The position numbers and the translations under genes were made by a program. Positions 15,890 through 20,934 of a stretch of 20,934 nucleotides of DNA are shown here, one piece after another. Below the pieces are notes generated by a model. It was not told where the DNA came from. It saw only the letters and a list, made by a program, of their open reading frames with translations, and did no database searches. The stretch is from NCBI GenBank assembly GCA_902488525.1, contig CABTWP010000036.1, forward strand, positions 1 to 20,934, in the 5' to 3' direction. This DNA comes from an uncultured Collinsella sp. (GTDB lineage: Bacteria; Actinomycetota; Coriobacteriia; Coriobacteriales; Coriobacteriaceae). Every line of letters starts with the position of its first letter. The first letter of the stretch is position 1.

Positions 15890-15899
15890 AACTTGTCCC
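15871..15899. promoter_or_regulatory. Palindromic site 3: GGGACAA-N15-TTGTCCC across the sufU stop codon
   Basis: Arms at 15871-15877 and 15893-15899 are identical in sequence and spacing to the two copies in the rrf2-suf intergenic region, and the central CAG is conserved. The right arm extends into a 17-bp match with site 1 (TTGTCCCAAATCTTAAG). It is followed by a perfect 14-bp palindrome, AAATCTTAAGATTT (15900-15913). Confidence 0.75.
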
Positions 15900-15917
15900 A
15901 AATCTTAAGATTTTTGT

Positions 15918-15956
15918 TGGCCGAATCGCTTGACAAGAGTGGTTCGGCCATTTTCT
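15918..15956 (+). terminator. Intrinsic terminator of the suf operon
   Basis: Arms TGGCCGAA (15918-15925) and TTCGGCCA (15943-15950) are perfect, the loop is 17 nt, and TTTTCT follows. It begins 29 bp after the sufU stop and ends against the convergent RAYT gene. In the opposite direction the U-tract is poor, so it serves mainly the suf side. Confidence 0.72.
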
Positions 15957-16764
15957 ATTCCGAGAGCTCAGCCTGTGCCTTCACCCGCGCATAAGCGCGC
16001 ACGATACGAGATACGGTACTCTTGCTGATTCCCGTATACCGTTCGACCTCGCGCACCGTGTAGCCGCCATCGTGCAGAGCGAAAATGATTCTGTCTCGCC
16101 GCGAGGGCGCAACGGTCTTGAGTTCGTTGAGCGGAACCCCGAGGCTCTTCGCCATCTTGTCGGCAAAGGCGTGGCGTTCCCACTCTGTCTCTTTCATATC
16201 GCGCAGCGCCGGTTCGCCGCTGTCGGGCGTCGAAAGCGAATAGGCAGCAAAGGCCTCGGCAGAACCAAAAAGCTCAAGCACGCAAGAAGGATCGGAAAAT
16301 CCCCTCGTGGCATCTGCCGCATCACTGTCGTAAGCGCGCAGATGCTCCGCAAAGCTGCTCCAGGGGTAACGCTCGATTAGGCTCATGCCCGCCTCCTGCG
16401 GATCGGCGTGAACGGAGCGAATAGCCTCCATCACCTGCCAGTCGGTATCGAGCGAGCGCCGGTCAAAACGGTTCTGGAACAGATGCCCTGTGCGCCCCGT
16501 GCGTTTATTGAACCGCCGCGCGTACGTCAAAAGCAGCCGGTGCATCGCCGCGCTCATCGCGTCCTCGTAATCTGCAAGCACCAGACGCACGTGATTGCCC
16601 ATAAGGCACCAGGCGATAACCGTCACGCCCGCCTTGCGGCAGCACTCACGCATCAGCTCCAAGAACTCCCACCGGTCTTCATCGCCCTCAAAGATGAGCT
16701 GCTTGCCCGTACCGCGGGCACAGACATGGTAAAAGCCGGTAACCGTTCTCCAAACGCGCTGCAT
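15955..16764 (-). CDS. REP-associated tyrosine transposase-like protein (RAYT, Y1 type) with altered HUH motif
   Basis: The 269-aa protein begins GFYHVCARG (10-18), the Y1-transposase start, and continues with VIAWCLMGNHVRLVL (49-63) and LLTYARRFNKRTGRTGHLFQNRF. Y81 is the expected nucleophile. The metal-binding HUH motif is H58-V-R60 instead of His-hydrophobic-His; codon CGT could arise from CAT by one transition. The C-terminal 50 residues (RRDRIIFALHDGGYTVREVERYTGISKSTVSRIV) are a helix-turn-helix. The ATG at 16764 follows GAAGGGAG; the open frame extends further upstream without protein-like sequence. No IS-type flanking repeats are visible, in keeping with RAYTs, which usually act on short palindromic REPs elsewhere. 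The palindrome at 15871-15913 lies just past its 3' end and is a candidate REP-like partner. Catalysis may be impaired. Confidence 0.82.
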   Translation of the reverse strand: MQRVWRTVTGFYHVCARGTGKQLIFEGDEDRWEFLELMRECCRKAGVTVIAWCLMGNHVRLVLADYEDAMSAAMHRLLLTYARRFNKRTGRTGHLFQNRFDRRSLDTDWQVMEAIRSVHADPQEAGMSLIERYPWSSFAEHLRAYDSDAADATRGFSDPSCVLELFGSAEAFAAYSLSTPDSGEPALRDMKETEWERHAFADKMAKSLGVPLNELKTVAPSRRDRIIFALHDGGYTVREVERYTGISKSTVSRIVRAYARVKAQAELSE

Positions 16765-17167
16765 GGCGCTCCCTTCGCCGGGATCTGCTTGCCATCCAAT
16801 ACAGCACGATTGAAGCGTGCCATCAAAACATTCACGCAAAACAATTCGCTCGCGCGGCCAAAGGCAGTAAACAGGCGGCGAACGGCACCGTTGCAACAGG
16901 TCAACCCCCGCAACGCTTACAAGAGCTGCCCAAAAGCTTGCCAAAGACGGACCCCCTCTACGGAAGTTCACGACCACAGAACATAGAGTTAAACCGTTTC
17001 AATTAAAACTTCCGGACTTCTCGCTACGAAAACTGAGCCGTTCGCCGAATATTCCGTGCATTTCGCGGTATTATAGGGGCTGCATGTCATGTCCCTTTCG
17101 AAGGGTCGCCCGGCAATCGCCAGCCACGACCCCCAGACGGGACGCCAACACGATAGAGAGGAGAGGC
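16765..17167. other. Divergent intergenic region between the RAYT gene and the scaffold/GGGtGRT operon
   Basis: About 400 bp with no convincing gene. It contains a GTTGCAAC palindrome (16890-16897) 126 bp upstream of the RAYT start, a TATTAT -10 hexamer (17069-17074) about 95 bp before the scaffold gene, and a small hairpin CCCTT-TCG-AAGGG (17093-17105) that would lie in the scaffold mRNA leader. No good -35 was found for the TATTAT. The leader of roughly 85 nt is long enough to carry regulation. Confidence 0.5.
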
Positions 17168-17902
17168 ATGCAGTACTCACAGGAAGTGGAGAACATGTGC
17201 CCCGTTGCCAAGGGTGCATACCACGGCCCCGCACCCATCCCCGAGGAGGGCAAGTGGGTCCAGGCTAAGGAGATTTCCGACATCTCCGGTCTTACGCACG
17301 GTGTGGGTTGGTGCGCACCTCAGCAGGGCGCCTGCAAGCTCACGCTGAACGTCAAGGACGGCATCATCGAGGAGGCCCTCGTTGAGACCATCGGCTGCTC
17401 GGGCATGACCCACTCTGCCGCCATGGCTTCCGAGATCCTTCCCGGTAAGACCATCCTCGAGGCCCTCAACACCGACCTCGTCTGCGACGCCATCAACGTT
17501 GCTATGCGCGAGATCTTCCTGCAGATCGTTTACGGCCGCAGCCAGACCGCGTTCTCCGAGGGCGGCCTGCCCGTGGGCGCCTCCCTCGACGACCTCGGCA
17601 AGGGCCTTCGCTCTCAGGTCGGCACCATGTTCGGCACCAAGGCCAAGGGCGCTCGTTACCTCGAGCTCGCTCAGGGCTACGTCACCCGCATGGCTCTCAA
17701 CGACAAGAACGAGATCATCGCATTCGAGTTCCTGAACCTCGGCAAGTTCACCGACGCCGTCAAGGCCGGCAAGACCCCCGAGGAGGCCATCGCTGGCGCT
17801 ATGGGCCACTATGGTCAGTGGGAGAACGCTGCCAAGTACATCGACCCGCGCACCGACGAGGAGACTCACTCCGTCGCCAGCGTGTTCCCGGTTCACGAGT
17901 AG
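17168..17902 (+). CDS. NifU-like iron-sulfur scaffold protein paired with GGGtGRT
   Basis: The 244-aa protein resembles the NifU/IscU N-terminal fold. GACKLTLNVKDGIIEEALVETIGCSGMTHSAAMASEI (54-90) mirrors the scaffold pattern CGD...DGxIxxAxFxGxGC...AS. Cysteines are C11, C49, C56, C77 and C106. C77 fits the GxGC position, but CGD is absent, so the metal site must differ from canonical IscU. The second half (YGRSQTAFSEGGLPVGASL, KFTDAVKAGKTPEEAI) is specific to this family. It always seems to travel with a GGGtGRT gene, which starts 18 nt after its stop here. The ATG at 17168 follows GAGGAGAGG; an earlier in-frame ATG at 17084 has no ribosome-binding site. GCT/CGT/GGT-rich codon use suggests strong expression. 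Function is unknown; Fe-S or sulfur handling is inferred. Confidence 0.78.
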   Translation: MQYSQEVENMCPVAKGAYHGPAPIPEEGKWVQAKEISDISGLTHGVGWCAPQQGACKLTLNVKDGIIEEALVETIGCSGMTHSAAMASEILPGKTILEALNTDLVCDAINVAMREIFLQIVYGRSQTAFSEGGLPVGASLDDLGKGLRSQVGTMFGTKAKGARYLELAQGYVTRMALNDKNEIIAFEFLNLGKFTDAVKAGKTPEEAIAGAMGHYGQWENAAKYIDPRTDEETHSVASVFPVHE

Positions 17903-17920
17903 AAAGGGAGGGAAATAACT

Positions 17921-18925
17921 ATGACTGTTACGTTCGAAGGATACGAGCGCCGCGCTGACAAGATCAACAAGTGCCTCGCCGACAACGGCATCGCCTCCCT
18001 CGAGGAAGCTCTGCAGATCTGCACCGACAAGGGCTTCAACCCGCGTGAGATCGTCAACAACACCCAGTCCATCGCCTTCCAGAACGCCGAGTGGGCCTAC
18101 ACCCTCGGTTGCGCTCTCGCTGTCAAGCGTGGCGCCAAGTCCGCTTCTGAGGCTGCCGCCATCATCGGCGAGGGCATCCAGGCCTTCACCGTTCCCGGCT
18201 CCGTCGCCGAGGACCGCAAGGTCGGTCTGGGCCACGGCAACCTGGGCGCTATGCTGCTCTCCGACGACACCGAGTGCTTCGCCTTCCTGGCCGGTCACGA
18301 GTCCTTCGCTGCCGCTGAGGGCGCTATCGGCCTGGCTCTGAACGCCAACAAGGCTCGCAAGAAGCCGCTGCGCGTCATCCTCAACGGTCTGGGCAAGGAC
18401 GCTGCTCAGATCATCGCCCGCATCAACGGCTTCACCTATGTGAAGACCCAGTTCGACTACTTCACGGGCGAGCTCAAGGTCGTCGAGACCATCCCCTACT
18501 CCGATGGTCCCCGCGCCGCCGTCAACTGCTACGGCGCCGACGACGTCCGCGAGGGCGTTGCCATCATGTGGCACGAGAACGTCGACATCTCGATCACCGG
18601 TAACTCCACCAACCCCACGCGCTTCCAGCACCCCGTCGCTGGCACCTACAAGAAGGAGCGCCTCGAGGCTGGCAAGAAGTACTTCTCCGTCGCTTCTGGT
18701 GGCGGCACTGGCCGTACCCTGCACCCGGACAACATGGGCGCCGGCCCTGCCTCTTACGGCATGACCGACACCATGGGCCGCATGCACTCCGACGCCCAGT
18801 TCGCCGGTTCTTCCTCCGTGCCTGCGCACGTCGACATGATGGGTCTCATCGGCATGGGTAACAACCCCATGGTCGGTGCCACCGTCGCCTGCGCTGTCGC
18901 CGTCGAGGAGGCCCTCAAGGCCTAA
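17921..18925 (+). CDS. GGGtGRT family protein of unknown function
   Basis: The 334-aa protein contains the name-giving motif GGGTGRT at residues 260-266, followed by a conserved glycine- and methionine-rich C-terminus (GAGPASYGMTDTMGR, VDMMGLIGMGNNPMVG). No signal peptide or membrane helix is evident, so it is probably cytoplasmic. Cysteines occur near the N-terminus (KCLADNG, QICTDKG), in TECFAFLAG and in AVNCYGADD. A strong ribosome-binding site (AAAGGGAGGG) precedes the ATG. It forms a two-gene operon with the NifU-like scaffold and ends at a strong terminator. Codon choice again suggests high expression. The family is widespread in anaerobes, but I know of no assigned reaction; a partner of the scaffold in metal-sulfur chemistry is inference from pairing. 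Confidence 0.9.
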   Translation: MTVTFEGYERRADKINKCLADNGIASLEEALQICTDKGFNPREIVNNTQSIAFQNAEWAYTLGCALAVKRGAKSASEAAAIIGEGIQAFTVPGSVAEDRKVGLGHGNLGAMLLSDDTECFAFLAGHESFAAAEGAIGLALNANKARKKPLRVILNGLGKDAAQIIARINGFTYVKTQFDYFTGELKVVETIPYSDGPRAAVNCYGADDVREGVAIMWHENVDISITGNSTNPTRFQHPVAGTYKKERLEAGKKYFSVASGGGTGRTLHPDNMGAGPASYGMTDTMGRMHSDAQFAGSSSVPAHVDMMGLIGMGNNPMVGATVACAVAVEEALKA

Positions 18926-18960
18926 TCGCGCCCGCGCGATGCTCATATAGTTGAGCTTTA

Positions 18961-18993
18961 GAGCCGCTACCTTTCGAGGTGGCGGCTCTTTTT
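18961..18993 (+). terminator. Strong intrinsic terminator with UUCG tetraloop
   Basis: The stem GAGCCGC-T-ACCT / AGGT-G-GCGGCTC closes on a TTCG loop: 11 Watson-Crick pairs plus one U-G pair, followed by five T. It lies 36 bp past the GGGtGRT stop and ends the two-gene operon. Confidence 0.93.
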
Positions 18994-19181
18994 GTATGCG
19001 CTGTCGCAGGGTAGCTAATGCCGATATATCAGTTGGGGCGAAATACGAGATGTGATGAGACGGAGCGTCAGAACGCCTATGACGCCCACCTGCCATATTT
19101 GCCCTTTACCGATTTGCCGAGTCTTTGCGGCCCCATTGCCGATCACCCATGCGACAATGCGCCGGACGAGAAAGGAATCCG
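18994..19181. other. Leader region of the flavoprotein gene
   Basis: This 188-bp gap should hold the flavoprotein promoter, but no hexamer pair with good spacing stands out. Candidates such as TTGCCG (19136-19141) and GACAAT (19153-19158) are only 11 bp apart. No small gene or stable hairpin was recognised. Confidence 0.4.
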
Positions 19182-20708
19182 ATGGAATCGACTGATGTAC
19201 TGGTAATTGGATCTGGCATTGCGGGCCTTTGCGCCGCCATCGAAGCGGCACGCACGGGCGCAACCGTCGCTGTGGCAAGCGCCGGCAAGATTATGAGTGG
19301 ATCGAGCTTCTTCCCCGGAACCTGGGGCCTGGGGCTTATCGGACCCGTTAACGAAGACGACGAACAAGACCTCATCGACACCATCCAGACCGTCGGCGGC
19401 GGCGTTGCCGACCCCGAACTCGTCCAAACGTTCGTCCACGGCATTCGCCAAGCGATTGACTGGCTCGAGCAAGACCTGGGCGTTGAGCTCCAGCGTCCGC
19501 AAAGCGCCAAGAGTGCTCAACAAAAGCAGTTTATCCCCTGCTTTGACCACAAGACGCGCATGTGGCGCGGCCTCACCCGCAAGCCCCTTGAGGACGCTCT
19601 GACGACCTGGATCGAGTCGCTCGGCATTCGCCTGCTCCCCCGCCATGAGCTTATCGACCTTGTTGAGGACACGAACGGCAGAATAACCGGAACCGTACTC
19701 TACGACCTTACCGAAAATCGAATCGTGCCCTTTGCTGCCAAGGCCACGATCATCGCAGCCGGTGGCACAGGCGGCCTGTTCGAGCGCAGCCTTACGTCGG
19801 CTGATGTGCTCAGCTCCTCGCAGGCCATCGCACTGGCGCACGGCGCAACACTTACTAATATAGAGTTCATGCAGATGATGCCTGGCTTCATCGAGCCCAG
19901 GCGTAACTTGGTCTTCAACGAGAAAACCTGGCGCTACGTGCATGTAGACCAGCCGGTAGATATTGCCGACGACAAGCTGGACGACCTGCTCGAGCAGCGC
20001 TCTGGACATGGTCCCTTCACGTCACGCTTGGCCTCCCGCGCTATCGATCTCGTCATCGATCAGGCAGGTGCCGAAGGCCTGGCACTCCACTACGACTTCC
20101 CCCGCGAGGATGTCCCAGAGTTTGTGCAGACCTTTGCCACCTGGCTGCAAGACGAGCACGGCATCGCGCCGACCGACGAGATGCGCGTTGCGATGTATGC
20201 CCACGCCGCTAACGGCGGCATCAAGATCGATAAGACCGCGCACACGGGCGTTGAGGGCCTCTACGCTTGCGGCGAGGCGACAGGCGGCATGCACGGCGCC
20301 GACCGCATTGGTGGCTTGTCAAGCGCCAACGGCATCGTATTCGGACGTATCGCGGGCGCATCGGCAGCCCTCACAGCGCAGAAAGAGCCTGAGGCGGCCC
20401 TGAAGGCGGATATCACCCTCCCCCAGTACGGCATTGCCACAACAGATGCCGAACGCCTGACACACAGCCTTAGGCACACGATGAGCACCTTTTGCATGAT
20501 CAACCGCACCGAGACGGGCCTATCCGAGGCACTACACGAGCTTGAGGGCTTGAAGACAGAGGCAACGACCTTGAGCACACAGAAAGCCCAGGACAGCGAA
20601 GTCGCAGCCCTCGCCCGCCTGCAATCGCAGATTCAACTAGCACAGGAAATGGTCAAAGCCATGCGTAAGCGGACCGAAAGTCTCGGATCGCACTATCGAG
20701 CAGACTAA
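19182..20708 (+). CDS. FAD-dependent oxidoreductase, aspartate oxidase / fumarate reductase flavoprotein superfamily
   Basis: The 508-aa protein starts with an FAD-binding Rossmann motif, VLVIGSGIAGLCAA (6-19; GxGxxG at 10-15). ATIIAAGGTGGLFE in the middle and GLYACGEATGGMHGADRIGG near residues 360-380 are typical of the NadB/FrdA superfamily. H341 (in YAHAANGGI) and R375 (in GADRI) match catalytic E. coli NadB H351 and R386 in order and spacing. However, the QFHPT-type histidine is replaced in FMQMMPGF, so substrate use may differ from L-aspartate. A NadB-like helical C-terminal domain follows. No nadA or nadC lies nearby. The ATG at 19182 follows AAAGGAA and leads straight into the Rossmann strand; the in-frame ATG at 19125 is too far upstream. 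I assign the superfamily, not the substrate. Confidence 0.85.
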   Translation: MESTDVLVIGSGIAGLCAAIEAARTGATVAVASAGKIMSGSSFFPGTWGLGLIGPVNEDDEQDLIDTIQTVGGGVADPELVQTFVHGIRQAIDWLEQDLGVELQRPQSAKSAQQKQFIPCFDHKTRMWRGLTRKPLEDALTTWIESLGIRLLPRHELIDLVEDTNGRITGTVLYDLTENRIVPFAAKATIIAAGGTGGLFERSLTSADVLSSSQAIALAHGATLTNIEFMQMMPGFIEPRRNLVFNEKTWRYVHVDQPVDIADDKLDDLLEQRSGHGPFTSRLASRAIDLVIDQAGAEGLALHYDFPREDVPEFVQTFATWLQDEHGIAPTDEMRVAMYAHAANGGIKIDKTAHTGVEGLYACGEATGGMHGADRIGGLSSANGIVFGRIAGASAALTAQKEPEAALKADITLPQYGIATTDAERLTHSLRHTMSTFCMINRTETGLSEALHELEGLKTEATTLSTQKAQDSEVAALARLQSQIQLAQEMVKAMRKRTESLGSHYRAD

Positions 20709-20767
20709 ATCGATTCTCACTTTGAGTTTGATCACAACTTTTCAACATGCATCGAGCCCTGTGAGCA

Positions 20768-20827
20768 TGATTCCTCTAAGGAGAACACGCCTACGGGGCT
20801 TTAGCAGTGTTTTCCCTAAGGGAATCA
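20768..20827. repeat. Long imperfect inverted repeat (21-nt arms) downstream of the flavoprotein gene
   Basis: Arms 20768-20788 and 20807-20827 form 17 Watson-Crick pairs, two G-U pairs and two A/C mismatches around an 18-nt loop that itself contains GCC-TACG-GGGC. The compensating G-U pairs suggest RNA structure. There is no U-tract directly after it, so it is not a classical terminator. Confidence 0.55.
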
Positions 20828-20852
20828 CGGTGCAGATTTCTCAGCTCCGCGC

Positions 20853-20878
20853 CCTTTCGGGTTCGACCCCATGAAAGG
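20853..20878. repeat. Hairpin CCTTTC-GGGT-TCG-ACCC-CAT-GAAAGG
   Basis: Ten pairs (CCTTTC/GAAAGG and GGGT/ACCC) with a 3-nt bulge and 3-nt loop. It lies between the long inverted repeat and the minus-strand terminator. Neither side has a U-tract. It may be part of a structured non-coding RNA or a processing site. Confidence 0.45.
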
Positions 20879-20883
20879 TCAAC

Positions 20884-20916
20884 AAAAAAAGACGGCCAAC
20901 CGAAGTTGACCGTCTT
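20884..20916 (-). terminator. Intrinsic terminator for a minus-strand gene entering from the right
   Basis: On the minus strand the stem AAGACGG-T-CAAC / GTTG-G-CCGTCTT closes on a TTCG tetraloop and is followed by a run of seven T (two of them paired). Its single internal mismatch is T-G, a wobble in RNA. It lies about 10 bp past the apparent tRNA end at the window edge. Confidence 0.85.
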
Positions 20917-20925
20917 AACATGCTT

Positions 20926-20934
20926 TGGTGGGCC
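20926..20934 (-). tRNA. Possible tRNA 3' end (partial, GGCCC-A-CCA)
   Basis: Only nine bases are visible. Read leftwards they are GGCCCACCA, which fits an acceptor-stem 3' strand, discriminator A and encoded CCA, followed within 10 bp by a strong terminator. This is the layout of a tRNA gene end, but the cloverleaf is outside the window and the identity is unknown. Confidence 0.4.

Noticed and set aside
15878..15892. CAG in the loop of site 3 as an iron-responsive-element-like RNA signal
   Set aside because: The loop is 15 nt, not a 6-nt CAGUGN loop, and there is no bulged C; the central CAG is simply symmetric about the DNA dyad.
17177..19096. Long open frame on the minus strand (about 640 codons) antisense to the scaffold/GGGtGRT genes
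   Set aside because: It is a shadow of GC-rich third codon positions; the product is a Val/Gly/Ala/Asp-rich string with no domain, and the plus-strand genes are strongly supported.
20859..20870. GGGTTCGACCCC as the T-arm of a tRNA
   Set aside because: The flanking bases do not form a 5-bp T-stem with a 7-nt loop, and no anticodon arm or acceptor stem can be built around it; it fits a simple bulged hairpin better.

Overview
The window looks like a chromosomal segment from a GC-rich Coriobacteriia (Actinomycetota) gut bacterium, most likely Collinsella or a close relative. This is inferred from gene content and protein style: a SUF operon ordered sufC-B-D-S-U with a divergent Rrf2 regulator, a GGGtGRT module, a sortase-anchored surface protein and GC-biased third codon positions. 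No rRNA gene, CRISPR array or phage module is visible.

Layout. (1) 1-6005, cell envelope: the 5' part of a secreted N-acetylmuramoyl-L-alanine amidase (minus strand), a GT2 glycosyltransferase, a frameshifted acyltransferase-3 gene 4 nt behind it, a convergent multi-pass membrane protein, and a galactofuranosyltransferase-like GT2 enzyme. (2) 6033-7829: an AAA-ATPase-like / PD-(D/E)XK family protein with eroded ATPase and nuclease motifs. (3) 8032-9849: a large secreted protein with a putative lysozyme-like N-terminal domain, a long charged linker and an MPKTG sorting signal. (4) 9988-15889, Fe-S assembly: an Rrf2 regulator with three cysteines, divergent from sufCBDSU. (5) 15955-16764: a REP-associated-type Y1 transposase (RAYT) convergent with the suf operon. 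(6) 17168-18925: a NifU-like scaffold protein and a GGGtGRT-family protein, an abundant but functionally uncharacterised pair, closed by a strong terminator. (7) 19182-20708: a stand-alone flavoprotein of the aspartate oxidase / fumarate reductase superfamily. (8) 20709-20934: strong secondary structures and, at the edge, what looks like the 3' end of a minus-strand tRNA with its terminator.

How the parts relate. SufS takes sulfur from cysteine, SufU accepts it, and SufBCD assembles the cluster; the Rrf2 protein probably senses cluster status and controls the operon. The NifU-like/GGGtGRT pair lies about 1.3 kb downstream and may belong to the same metal-sulfur economy.

The strongest unexplained signal is a 29-bp interrupted palindrome, GGGACAA-N6-CAG-N6-TTGTCCC. 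It occurs three times with identical spacing: twice in the rrf2-suf intergenic region and once across the sufU stop codon. The copies therefore bracket the suf operon, and the third sits beside the RAYT gene. Either a new operator class or a small mobile repeat could explain this.
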